64,000 nucleotides of DNA from CAG-841 sp963656825 (GTDB lineage: Bacteria > Bacillota > Clostridia > Oscillospirales > CAG-272), in assembly GCA_963656825.1 (NCBI GenBank), contig CAVKJG010000002.1:1-64000 (forward strand). The letters run 5' to 3'. The position numbers and the translations under genes are program-made. Positions 8,952-16,285 of the stretch are shown in pieces; the stretch's first letter is position 1; each line of letters starts with the position of its first letter. The notes under the pieces are model-generated. The model did no database searches, was not told the origin of the DNA, and saw only the letters and a program-made list of their open reading frames with translations.

Positions 8952-9002
8952 TTGACAAAATTCCAAAATGGAATTATAATAAGTATAATTCCAAATCGGA
9001 AT
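8952..9002 (+). promoter_or_regulatory. Consensus promoter with two palindromic operators
   Basis: TTGACA (8952-8957), 17 bp, TATAAT (8975-8980): a perfect housekeeping promoter. The palindrome ATTCCAAAATGGAAT fills 8960-8974, the -35/-10 spacer. A second, ATTCCAAATCGGAAT, fills 8988-9002 over the start site. The centres are 28 bp apart. The divergent XRE regulator is the obvious candidate binder. Confidence 0.85.
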
Positions 9003-9023
9003 AATAATTACAGGAGGCAGACT

Positions 9024-9233
9024 ATGGATAAACCACAAAACAGCAAAAGATATCTGCTAAATACAAATTCCAAAAGGATACATCTGGCAGATTCTACAGA
9101 CGGACGATGCAAAATAGCAAGTATGCGCGAAGAATACAAGATCTATTTTGATACATTGGAAGAAGCCTTGGCACATCCTTCAAAAGACAAACCCCTTGCG
9201 AAAAAATGTTCATTTTGTTTCAAAAACGATTAA
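9024..9233 (+). CDS. Small hypothetical protein, possible Ada-like zinc-binding fold
   Basis: 69 residues with an AGGAGG ribosome-binding site. The layout LNTNSKRIHL, GRCKI, YFDTLEEALAH and AKKCSFC resembles the short metal-binding modules related to the Ada N-terminus, in which a His/Cys pair and a C-terminal CxxC hold zinc. Here Cys and CSFC are present and the first ligand would be His. That resemblance is tentative. It is the first gene behind the operator-controlled promoter at 8952-8980 and lies 17 bases upstream of a lipoprotein gene, so the two are probably co-expressed. Confidence 0.65.
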   Translation: MDKPQNSKRYLLNTNSKRIHLADSTDGRCKIASMREEYKIYFDTLEEALAHPSKDKPLAKKCSFCFKND

Positions 9234-9250
9234 AAGAAAGGACTTATGAA

Positions 9251-9877
9251 ATGAAAAAAATATCTTTATTGGCGATTTTATTGGCTATTGTAATATTATT
9301 TGTGGCGTGCGATACAACTACAGAAACCGAATCCAAATCTATTACAGAAACCGAATCCAAGCTATATCAGACTTTGAATATAATATACAACAACGAGGCG
9401 CTTCGTATGCAGTATATTCTCCGTGCGTGGGAGTTCACAAATCGTTACAGCAACAGCTCGTACTATGACGATGATGAATATTGGAAAGCCTACTCAAAAA
9501 AGCTATCAATAAGCGAAGATGATATAGAGGAAGGCATACTCTTATTGCTCCCAAATGTGAAGTCGTTTGATGATGAATTTTTATCGCAGTGTCTCAGAAT
9601 TCTTAATTGCGCGATCACGGTTGCAGCAAATAGCGTAAACAAAATTACATCTGAAACTGTTGAATCTTGTATGGCGGACGCCAAAACATATCTAAAAGAA
9701 ATCAAGGATAAATCCGAAACTTATGACACCTTTCAGGATTATTACATAATGATATGTGAAATGCACGATTGGACGACCTCTCCCAGTGGTACATATATAA
9801 GCTCAACGGCGAAATTTTCAGGGTACAGCGATAGAGCTTCAGCATATCAACGGGAACTCCAATTTGTCGTAGAATGA
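9251..9877 (+). CDS. Hypothetical lipoprotein
   Basis: 208 residues from the ATG at 9251 (GAAAGG upstream). The N-terminus MKKISLLAILLAIVILFVAC is a lipoprotein signal with a lipobox ending FVAC. It is followed by a duplicated linker, TETESKSITETESK, and an alpha-helical acidic domain without recognisable motifs. The mature protein would be tethered to the outer face of the membrane. It is the second gene of the XRE-controlled unit and is more AT-rich than its surroundings. No family is recognised and no function is proposed. Confidence 0.7.
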   Translation: MKKISLLAILLAIVILFVACDTTTETESKSITETESKLYQTLNIIYNNEALRMQYILRAWEFTNRYSNSSYYDDDEYWKAYSKKLSISEDDIEEGILLLLPNVKSFDDEFLSQCLRILNCAITVAANSVNKITSETVESCMADAKTYLKEIKDKSETYDTFQDYYIMICEMHDWTTSPSGTYISSTAKFSGYSDRASAYQRELQFVVE

Positions 9878-9960
9878 ACCGCTTTGTAAACGCACAAAAA
9901 CGAAATTCTATCAAAAAAGATATGCGTGTACATCTATACCACACAGCGTAGTCTAATACC

Positions 9961-10061
9961 CCCGAGGAGAATCGATTTTCGCAGCTCTACGCTGCTCGGT
10001 CGTCACGGCTCTGACAGCCGTCTAAGGCTGTCATTCACTTCCGCTCCTTCGATTCCCCTCT
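9961..10061. repeat. Structured remnant carrying a copy of the tmRNA 3' end
   Basis: Bases 9961-9975 (CCCGAGGAGAATCGA) repeat exactly the tmRNA T-arm/acceptor sequence at 10114-10128, 153 bp away and in the same orientation. GAGGAGAATCGA (9964-9975) also pairs, 11 of 12, with TCGATTCCCCTC near 10050-10061. Small alternative hairpins lie between (GCAGC/GCTGC, ACGGCT/AGCCGT, GACAGCC/GGCTGTC). It looks like an attachment-site remnant of an element once integrated in ssrA. The rest of 9878-10071 holds no gene. Confidence 0.5.
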
Positions 10062-10071
10062 ATTTGATCGC

Positions 10072-10107
10072 AAAAAGAAAAGCACCCCTGTGGGTGCTTT
10101 TCTTTTT
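10072..10107 (-). terminator. Terminator of ssrA
   Basis: A perfect 16-bp stem (10072-10087 with 10092-10107), AAAGCACCC/GGGTGCTTT flanked by A and T runs, abuts the tmRNA 3' end and can work on either strand. Confidence 0.88.
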
Positions 10108-10460
10108 GGTGGACCCGAGGAGAATCGAACTCCTGTCCGAAAAACGATCCGCGGGGCTTTCTCCGAGCGCATTTTGTCATTTGAAATTCCCTTCGCGCAG
10201 CGCCGGCAAACAGGCTCTGCACATCGGTAGCTTTTTAATGCATGACGGCGTCAAAAGCTAAAAAGCCGTTCACGTTCATCGCTGTGTCATGCCCAGACCG
10301 AAGCCGCGATACTCATCGGCAGGACACCCGCGCACTCAGGCAGCGAGAGCTAAATCGTTATTATTAGCGTTTAATTTTAAGTTTGCACAGTTTTGTGGAG
10401 CTTGTGCGGCTCCGCTCGCTTACCCCGTTTCATGTTCCCCGTCGAAACCTTTACGGGCCC
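10107..10460 (-). ncRNA. ssrA: tmRNA (one-piece)
   Basis: 354 nt. The 5' end GGGCCCG (10454-10460) pairs with the 3' acceptor strand CGGGTCC, followed by an encoded ACCA at 10107-10110. The 5' part reads GTAAAGGTTTCGACGGGG, a tmRNA hallmark, and the 3' part has a T-arm AGGAG-TTCGATT-CTCCT. The resume codon is GCA at 10386 and the tag frame (10386-10336) encodes ANLKLNANNNDLALAA then TGA, ending in the usual LAA-like degradation signal. It rescues stalled ribosomes together with SmpB, whose gene ends five bases upstream. The 3' end is a common integration target and a copy of it lies at 9961-9975. Confidence 0.97.
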
Positions 10461-10464
10461 TTGA

Positions 10465-10935
10465 TTATCTTGTTTTCTGCCGCTCATAGCGGTCGATATC
10501 GCGTGCTTCCGCCTTTTTGGCTTCCGCCTCGCGCTTATCATAAAGCTTTTTACCCCTGCAAAGACCGATTTCGACCTTTACATATCTTCCGGCAAAATAA
10601 AGCGAAAGCGGAACAAGAGTCAGTCCCTCCTGCCCTGTTTTTGCAAGCAGCTTTATAATTTCTTTTTTATGCATTAAAAGCTTTCTGTCGCGTATCGGAT
10701 CGCGGTTGAAGATATTTCCCTTTTCATACGGGCTTATATGCACGCCCGTCATAAAAAGCTCGCCTTTTTCAATATAGCAATATGAATCCTTAAGATTTAC
10801 CGCACCCACGCGCAGACTTTTTACTTCCGTGCCGAAAAGCTCGATTCCGGCTTCGTAGCTGTCAAGGACAAAATAGTCGTGACGGGCTTTTTTGTTCTGC
10901 GCTATCGTTTTATGTGCATAATTTTCAGTCGCCAT
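10465..10935 (-). CDS. smpB: SsrA-binding protein SmpB
   Basis: 156 residues, the normal length. The OB-fold core includes NKKARHDYFVLDSYEAGIEL, GTEVKSLR and the YIEKGELFMTGVHISPY segment, and the basic C-terminal tail (KKLYDKREAEAKK) enters the ribosomal decoding centre. It binds the tRNA-like domain of tmRNA for trans-translation. ssrA follows after only four bases on the same strand, so both can be made from the promoter at 10970-10998. The start ATG has GGGGAG upstream. Confidence 0.97.
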   Translation of the reverse strand: MATENYAHKTIAQNKKARHDYFVLDSYEAGIELFGTEVKSLRVGAVNLKDSYCYIEKGELFMTGVHISPYEKGNIFNRDPIRDRKLLMHKKEIIKLLAKTGQEGLTLVPLSLYFAGRYVKVEIGLCRGKKLYDKREAEAKKAEARDIDRYERQKTR

Positions 10936-10969
10936 AAACTATTTTCTCCCCTTTCTTCAATGCTTAGTT

Positions 10970-10998
10970 ATTTTATCACAATCAATATCCCGTGTCAA
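10970..10998 (-). promoter_or_regulatory. Promoter for smpB
   Basis: TTGACA (10993-10998), 17 bp, TAAAAT (10970-10975) with TG at the extended -10 position, 35 bases upstream of the smpB start. Confidence 0.8.
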
Positions 10999-11030
10999 CT
11001 CTCACCGCACGACAAATTCTGCGGTATTTT

Positions 11031-11846
11031 TCAGCTGCGGTTTTTGTTTTTCGGATTTATCTGCGAAAGCAGCGCGCGGAAAAACATATCTATTTTATCG
11101 TCGATTGTCGATGCTTTCTCGCTTTGCGACGGCTTTTCCTCCTGCATTTTCTGCGCCTTGTCGGCGGAGGAGGTCATTTCCTTTGTCAGCTTTTTTATCT
11201 GCTCGCAATAATCCTCTGCCGCCGTATTGTACATTTTCTTTATTTTGCCCTCCGTAGCGCCGGCTTTTGCATTGGCTTCGCTTATTATATTTTCTGCTCT
11301 GAGCTTTGCCTGCGAAAGCAATTCCTCCGCTTTTTCCTCAGCCGACAAAATCACTTCCTTTGCTTCTTCTCCCGCTTTGCATATCATTTCTTCGGCTTTT
11401 ATGCGGATTTTTTCAACCACCTCGCCGGTAAGAGCTTCACCGCTCCCGCGGCGTTCGTATTCCGCTATGCGTGACGCCATTCCGGCAAGCGAAGCCTTCA
11501 GCTCTTCTTCGCGCTTTTCCGCGGCATAAAGCCGACAGGCAAGCTCGTCAAGCATCTGCGAAAGCTCTTTTCTGCGCTCGCAGGCAGAAGCCTTATCCTT
11601 CTTTGCTTTGAGCGCCGCATTTTCCGATGAATATGCCTCGCACGCAAGCTCGTCAAGCATACGCGAAAGCTCCTCTATGCGCAGCTTTGCGTCGGAAACC
11701 GCCCTGCGCTGATTTTCCGCCTCGGCTTTAAGCTCGTTTTCCCTGCGCGCAAAATCAAGACTTATCTTTTCTATGTATTTGTTTACGTCCTTTTTGGAAT
11801 ATCCGCCCAGCGCGCTTCTGAGCATAACCATTTTTTCGTTGCTCAT
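11031..11846 (-). CDS. DivIVA-domain coiled-coil protein
   Basis: 271 residues from the ATG at 11846, which has GGAGGA just upstream; an in-frame start at 11861 lacks this. The N-terminus carries the DivIVA/GpsB signature LGGYSKKDVNKYIEKI (about residues 13-28). It is followed by long heptad coiled coil with an internal near-repeat, SRMLDELAC and SQMLDELAC. Such proteins recognise curved membrane and recruit division, growth or sporulation factors at poles and septa. Which of these it does is unknown. It stands alone, divergent from an SGNH hydrolase gene, with its own promoter. Confidence 0.85.
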   Translation of the reverse strand: MSNEKMVMLRSALGGYSKKDVNKYIEKISLDFARRENELKAEAENQRRAVSDAKLRIEELSRMLDELACEAYSSENAALKAKKDKASACERRKELSQMLDELACRLYAAEKREEELKASLAGMASRIAEYERRGSGEALTGEVVEKIRIKAEEMICKAGEEAKEVILSAEEKAEELLSQAKLRAENIISEANAKAGATEGKIKKMYNTAAEDYCEQIKKLTKEMTSSADKAQKMQEEKPSQSEKASTIDDKIDMFFRALLSQINPKNKNRS

Positions 11847-11878
11847 AAAAATCCTCCGCAAAAGCTGTTTTTCGTCTA

Positions 11879-11908
11879 ATTATAACACCATCCCGCCGTT
11901 TTTGTAAA
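11879..11908 (-). promoter_or_regulatory. Promoter for the DivIVA-like gene
   Basis: TTTACA (11903-11908), 18 bp, TATAAT (11879-11884), about 33 bases upstream of the start codon. Confidence 0.7.
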
Positions 11909-11935
11909 CAAAAACAGCAAAATTGTTAAAAACTC

Positions 11936-11964
11936 TTTACACAAAATTGCTTTTAGGGTATAAT
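11936..11964 (+). promoter_or_regulatory. Promoter for the SGNH hydrolase-FkbM pair
   Basis: TTTACA (11936-11941), 17 bp, TATAAT (11959-11964), upstream of a GGAGG site at 11989-11993. Confidence 0.8.
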
Positions 11965-12004
11965 CGAAGCCGTTGAAACACTTATCACGGAGGATTTTTT
12001 GATT

Positions 12005-12658
12005 ATGGAGAAAAAAATTATACGCGCAATGTTCACCGGCGACAGCATAACGGACTGTCAGAGAGCCCGTCCCGTCGGCGACGGAGTAGGCACGCTCGGA
12101 AACAGCTATGTAGGCAATCTTTTCTGTATGACGTGGGCTGAAAAACCCGACTGCAAGGTGCGCTTTATGAATTCCGCAACTTCGGGAAATACAAGCCGTC
12201 AGCTTCTTGACCGCTTTGACGATGAAGTTCTTGCATACAATCCCGATTATCTTTTCATTATGATAGGCGTAAACGACGCGTGGCGCATTGCAGAGCTTCC
12301 CGTAAACACAGAAGTTCACATATCGTCTGAAGAAACGGCTGCAAATATGGAGCAGATGATCCTCAAAGCAAGAGAAAAGGGCGCAGAGCCGATAATACTT
12401 TCTCCGTTCTTTATGGATCTTGACAAAAAAGAATTTATGCGTTATCACGTCGATGAGATAAACGCTCTTTACAAAAAGCTCGCAAAAAAATATTCCGTCG
12501 GATATATAGACGTGCAGAGCGCCATAGACAACTGGATATCGAAGGCAAGCTCCTATATTCTCTCAAGCGATCGCGTTCATCCGAAGGCTATCGGCGTAAG
12601 CCTCATAGCAAGAACGATTTTTGAGCATCCCGTTTTCCGCAGGGTAATAGATCAATGA
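12005..12658 (+). CDS. SGNH/GDSL-family hydrolase
   Basis: 217 residues. Block I is FTGDSITD with the nucleophilic serine, the block II glycine is in NSATSGNTS, block III is IGVNDAW, and block V is DRVHPKAIG with the Asp-x-x-His pair, so the catalytic set is complete. There is no signal peptide, so it acts in the cytoplasm, perhaps as a carbohydrate or lipid deacylase; the substrate cannot be told. The ATG at 12005 is chosen; a TTG at 11999 lies closer to the GGAGG site (5 instead of 11 bases) and could be used instead. The stop overlaps the next start as ATGA, so the downstream methyltransferase is translationally coupled. Confidence 0.87.
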   Translation: MEKKIIRAMFTGDSITDCQRARPVGDGVGTLGNSYVGNLFCMTWAEKPDCKVRFMNSATSGNTSRQLLDRFDDEVLAYNPDYLFIMIGVNDAWRIAELPVNTEVHISSEETAANMEQMILKAREKGAEPIILSPFFMDLDKKEFMRYHVDEINALYKKLAKKYSVGYIDVQSAIDNWISKASSYILSSDRVHPKAIGVSLIARTIFEHPVFRRVIDQ

Positions 12659-13740
12659 TAAAATCCGTTTTCGGAGAAGAAGAGCTTTGGTCTGTTCTCG
12701 GGGAAAGCTCTTCTCCCGTTCTGCTCTACGGCACGGGCGACGGCGCGGATAAAATTCTTTCCGTAATGGAGAGAAAAGGCATAAAAGCGAGCGGCTTTTT
12801 TGCCTCCGACGGCTTTGTCAGGGACAGATATTTTCACGGCTTTCACGTTATGTCGTTTTCCGAAGCGGAAGAAAAATACGGCGATTTTACCGTGCTTGTG
12901 GCGTTCGGCTCGTCACGATCGGAGGTTATCGAAAACGTAAAATATATAGCTTCCCGTCACAGACTGTTTATTCCCGACGTTCCCGTCTGCGGCAAAAACC
13001 TTTTTGACGCAGACTTTTATCTTTCAAATCTCGACAGCATCGGCGAGGCTCGCAAGCTCCTTGGCGACGGGCGCTCCGTCGATGTTTTTGACAGCATCAT
13101 AAAATTCAAGCTTTCCGGAAAGCCAGAATATCTTTACCTTGGCGAATGTTCCGAGGAAGAGACCTTTTCTCTGCTCTCCGGCGGATACGGCGCTTATGCC
13201 GATCTCGGCGCATACACCGGCGACACCGTAAAAAAAGCTCTTTCGCTCTGCCCTTCGATAAAAAAGGTCTGCGCATTTGAGCCTGCAAAAAAGCCCTTTG
13301 AAAAGCTTTCACAATATTGCGAGTCCGTATCGGGTGTTGATTTCACCCTTGTAAATGCGTGCGCGTGGGATAAAAGCGAAACCCTTGAGCTTTCCGACGG
13401 CGGAGGCAGAGGCTCGCACATTTCGTCATCGGCGTCGCTTTCGGGAGCAAAAACCAAAGCCGCGGTCTGCATATCGCCGGACGAGGCTTGCGGTTTTCGC
13501 GGCGAAAGGCTGCTTATAAAATACGACGTCGAAGGGGCGGAGGAAAAAGCGCTCCTCGGCTCCGTTTCGCTTATAAAAAACAACGACACCGAGCTTGCGG
13601 TGTCGCTGTATCACAGAAGCGAAGATATATTTTCCCTTGTCCTGCTCGCGCACAGGCTCATGCCGGAGCGAAAGCTTTATCTGCGGCGGTTTGCCGGCTT
13701 TCCCGCGTGGGACATAAATCTTTTCGTAAGCAAAAAATAA
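12655..13740 (+). CDS. FkbM-family methyltransferase
   Basis: 361 residues. Residues about 20-110 form a Rossmann-like nucleotide-binding fold (LLYGTGDGADKIL, then VLVAFGSS), similar to a sugar/CoA-binding module. Residues about 175-330 are the FkbM methyltransferase with the SAM loop YADLGAYTGDT, the acidic-residue strand VCAFEPAKKPFEKL and IKYDVEGAEEKALLG. FkbM enzymes O-methylate sugars or polyketides. Four-base overlap with the SGNH hydrolase suggests both act on the same glycan or metabolite, which is inference. It ends two bases from the convergent manA stop. Confidence 0.85.
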   Translation: MIKSVFGEEELWSVLGESSSPVLLYGTGDGADKILSVMERKGIKASGFFASDGFVRDRYFHGFHVMSFSEAEEKYGDFTVLVAFGSSRSEVIENVKYIASRHRLFIPDVPVCGKNLFDADFYLSNLDSIGEARKLLGDGRSVDVFDSIIKFKLSGKPEYLYLGECSEEETFSLLSGGYGAYADLGAYTGDTVKKALSLCPSIKKVCAFEPAKKPFEKLSQYCESVSGVDFTLVNACAWDKSETLELSDGGGRGSHISSSASLSGAKTKAAVCISPDEACGFRGERLLIKYDVEGAEEKALLGSVSLIKNNDTELAVSLYHRSEDIFSLVLLAHRLMPERKLYLRRFAGFPAWDINLFVSKK

Positions 13741-13742
13741 TA

Positions 13743-14669
13743 TCAGAGCGAGGAAGCTATGACGGTCGCAGTTCCTTTGAGCGTCACGTTTCCCGAGGCG
13801 GCGGCGACAAAAACGCTTCCGCCTTTTTTTGCGCTTATTTTTTCGCCCGAACAGAAAATTTCACATTCTCCGTCCGTTATCATCAGATGAAGAAAGCTTT
13901 CTTCTCTGGCGCAGACGGTTTTTTCGCCGTCCACGGCAAGCGCGCGAACCTCAAAATATTTGCAGGAGGCTATCACCTCGCCCTTCTTTTCGACTTTCAC
14001 AGCTTCGGGATCGAAACGTTCTATAACGTCAAGGGCAGGCTCTATATGCAGCTGACGGAGCGAGCCGTCCGGCTGACGACGGTTGTAGTCGTAAACGCGG
14101 TACGTTATGTTTGAATTCTGCTGTATTTCGGCAATGAGAATTCCCGCGCCTATCGCGTGAACAAGTCCCGACGGGATAAAATACGTTTCGCCCGACTTTA
14201 CCTCAACATAGTTCATAAGGCTTTCGAGCGTGCCGTCGGCTATGGCTTTTTTGAGCTCATCCCTTGTGTATTTTCTTTTCAGACCGTAGATAAGCCTTGC
14301 GCCGGGCTTTGCGTCAACTATATACCACATCTCCGTTTTGCCCATATCGTCCGTATGAGAAAGCGCATATTCATCATCGGGATGCACCTGTATGGAAAGG
14401 TCGGATTGTGCGTCTATCAGCTTTATAAGCAGCGGAAAGCGGTCACCTTTATGCTTTGTTCCGAGCGCCTGCGGATTTTCGCGCACGAATTCCGAAAGAA
14501 GTCTGCCGGAATATTTTCCGCTTATAATTTCATTGTCGCCGTCGCCGCGACAGGTGAGCTCCCACGCCTCCGCTATTTTTTCTCCCTTTTCGCCCATTCC
14601 GTAATCTCTTGAAAGGCGTTCTCCTCCCCAGATTATATGCTTTGTAACGGGCTTCAGCTCAAACATCAT
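13743..14669 (-). CDS. manA: Mannose-6-phosphate isomerase, class I (short Firmicute form)
   Basis: 308 residues. Zinc ligands are visible in LSIQVHPDD (Gln94, His96), KTEMWYIVDA (Glu113) and FIPSGLVHAIGAG (His171); IQQNSNITYRVYDYNR is the active-site strand. It interconverts mannose 6-phosphate and fructose 6-phosphate. The two first codons are both ATG; GGAGGA lies eight bases upstream. It has its own extended -10 promoter at 14705-14733 and is convergent with the FkbM gene. Confidence 0.94.
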   Translation of the reverse strand: MMFELKPVTKHIIWGGERLSRDYGMGEKGEKIAEAWELTCRGDGDNEIISGKYSGRLLSEFVRENPQALGTKHKGDRFPLLIKLIDAQSDLSIQVHPDDEYALSHTDDMGKTEMWYIVDAKPGARLIYGLKRKYTRDELKKAIADGTLESLMNYVEVKSGETYFIPSGLVHAIGAGILIAEIQQNSNITYRVYDYNRRQPDGSLRQLHIEPALDVIERFDPEAVKVEKKGEVIASCKYFEVRALAVDGEKTVCAREESFLHLMITDGECEIFCSGEKISAKKGGSVFVAAASGNVTLKGTATVIASSL

Positions 14670-14704
14670 AATTTTATTCCTCCGCTGTGATTTTTACAGA
14701 AAAC

Positions 14705-14733
14705 ATAATATCACAAGGCAAAGCTTTTTTCAA
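14705..14733 (-). promoter_or_regulatory. Promoter for manA
   Basis: TTGAAA (14728-14733), 17 bp, TATTAT (14705-14710) preceded by TGTGA. Confidence 0.78.
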
Positions 14734-14739
14734 TACTTT

Positions 14740-15192
14740 TCACAGCTTTCGGATATAGTCGGCTATTTTCTCCGCATTATTGCAGCTTACAAGAAAAATA
14801 TATCTTCCGCGCGAAAGCACAACCGCGCCCGATTTTTTTCTTGCGCGACGGTTTACGACAGCAAGCATTTCGGGCTTGTGCGATACGTCGCAAAGCTCTA
14901 TGACGTCTATTTCCCCGCCCGAAAAGCCGCAAAAAAGAAATACCGCGCAGCTTTTTACGTTTTCAAACGCGGTTATGTTTCCTCCCTCCGAAAACATTCT
15001 TGCAAGAAGCTCGTCGGAAAGCTCCCTTTCGCATTTTTCTCCGCGCGCGTAGACAACGCCCGTTTCCGAAAGCGAAAATTCATCGGTTATCATATTAAGC
15101 TTTTGCAAAGCCGAGCCCTCACGCTCCGCTCCGCATCCGACAAGGACAAGCAAAGCAAAAACCGCCAGAGCAAAACAAACTGTCTTTTTCAT
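14740..15192 (-). CDS. Lipoprotein, probable DUF4358 family
   Basis: 150 residues. The signal MKKTVCFALAVFALLVLVGC ends in a lipobox (LVGC, Cys20). The mature part has ELSDELLARMF, a CAVFLFCGFSGGEIDVIELCD strand pair and a final GRYIFLVSCNNAEKIADYI. That is the arrangement of DUF4358 lipoproteins of clostridia, whose function is unknown. It lies upstream of manA on the same strand but manA has its own promoter. It is divergent from the sporulation pair gpr-spoIIP, with a hairpin in the shared intergenic space. Confidence 0.75.
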   Translation of the reverse strand: MKKTVCFALAVFALLVLVGCGAEREGSALQKLNMITDEFSLSETGVVYARGEKCERELSDELLARMFSEGGNITAFENVKSCAVFLFCGFSGGEIDVIELCDVSHKPEMLAVVNRRARKKSGAVVLSRGRYIFLVSCNNAEKIADYIRKL

Positions 15193-15229
15193 AAATATCC
15201 CTCCGGAATAAGAATATTTATCGTCTTAT

Positions 15230-15263
15230 CAAAAAATTCCCCGCCAAAGCGGAGAATTTTTTA
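15230..15263 (+). terminator. Terminator-like hairpin in the divergent region before gpr
   Basis: Imperfect stem AAAATTC.CCGC/GCGG.GAATTTT with loop CAAA and TTTTTT on the plus strand. It sits between divergent genes, so it may be an attenuator in the gpr leader or the end of an unannotated short RNA. Confidence 0.4.
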
Positions 15264-15341
15264 TTTCGGCTTACGGAGGCGATAAACCGCACATAAAAAC
15301 AGGTCGGGAAAGAAAAACTAAAAATAAAAAAGGACAAGAAA

Positions 15342-16220
15342 ATGTCACAGACAAGAACAGATCTTGCCGCCGAGCTTTATAGCGAAAAGCTGAAAGCCTA
15401 CGCAAAAGAAAATCGCGGAAAGCCGGACGGCATAAAAGAAACCGAAAAAGACGCCGGCGACGGCATAACCGTAAGCGAAATAGAAATAGAAAACGAGCAT
15501 GGGGCAAGCCTGCTCGAAAAACCCGTAGGCAAATATATAACCGTGTCGTTTCCCACCGCGCGGGATATGGACTTTACATTGCTGAAAAGCGCGGCAAACG
15601 CCGTCGCAAAGGAAATAAAAGCGCTTGTCTGCGGACTTGCCGAAAAGCCGGAAAGTCTGCTTTTCTGCGGACTCGGGAACAGACTTCTTTCCGCCGACGC
15701 CGTGGGACCTGCCGCTTTTGACCGCGTCATCGCAACAAGACATCTGAAAATATCAAGCCCCGAGGTTTTTGAAAAGGCCCATCTTTTTGACGTCAGTTCC
15801 ATTTCTCCGGGCGTGACCGCGCAGACGGGCATAGAAGCCTGCAGCATAATCAAATCCGTTATCGCGTCCGAAAAGCCCGACCTTGTAATAGTTGCCGACG
15901 CGCTTGCGGCAAAAAGCAGAGAGCGGCTTGCCCGAACCGTTCAGATAAGCAACACGGGAATTTCGCCCGGTAGCGGAATAGGCGGCTCGCACAAGGAAAT
16001 AAGCATTGATACCGTGGGAATACCCGTGTTTTCGATAGGCACGCCGACGGTTATAGCAACCTCTGTTCTTTCCGGCGACGAAAACGAAAAAGGCGATACG
16101 TTTTTCGTTTCTCCGAAGGAAATAGACGTTATGGCAAAAAATCTGGGCACGCTTATCGGCTGCGCCGTAAACCGTGCGTTTCAGCCCGCGATTTCATATG
16201 AAGAAATGCTCTTTCTGTAA
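15342..16220 (+). CDS. gpr: Germination protease GPR
   Basis: 292 residues. It carries the family motifs RTDLAAE at the N-terminus (propeptide region), LLFCGLGNRLLSADAVGP, VSSISPGVTAQTGIE, VIVADALAAKS and ISNTGISPGSGIGGSHKEIS. GPR is an unusual aspartic-type protease, made as a zymogen in the forespore, that degrades small acid-soluble spore proteins at germination. spoIIP follows after 65 bases, the arrangement known from Bacillus. No sigma-G promoter was identified with confidence. Confidence 0.96.
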   Translation: MSQTRTDLAAELYSEKLKAYAKENRGKPDGIKETEKDAGDGITVSEIEIENEHGASLLEKPVGKYITVSFPTARDMDFTLLKSAANAVAKEIKALVCGLAEKPESLLFCGLGNRLLSADAVGPAAFDRVIATRHLKISSPEVFEKAHLFDVSSISPGVTAQTGIEACSIIKSVIASEKPDLVIVADALAAKSRERLARTVQISNTGISPGSGIGGSHKEISIDTVGIPVFSIGTPTVIATSVLSGDENEKGDTFFVSPKEIDVMAKNLGTLIGCAVNRAFQPAISYEEMLFL

Positions 16221-16285
16221 TAAAACGGGACTTGCCGCAGTATATATTGTTATGAAAACAAATATACAAAGCGAGGTTTTGAAAA

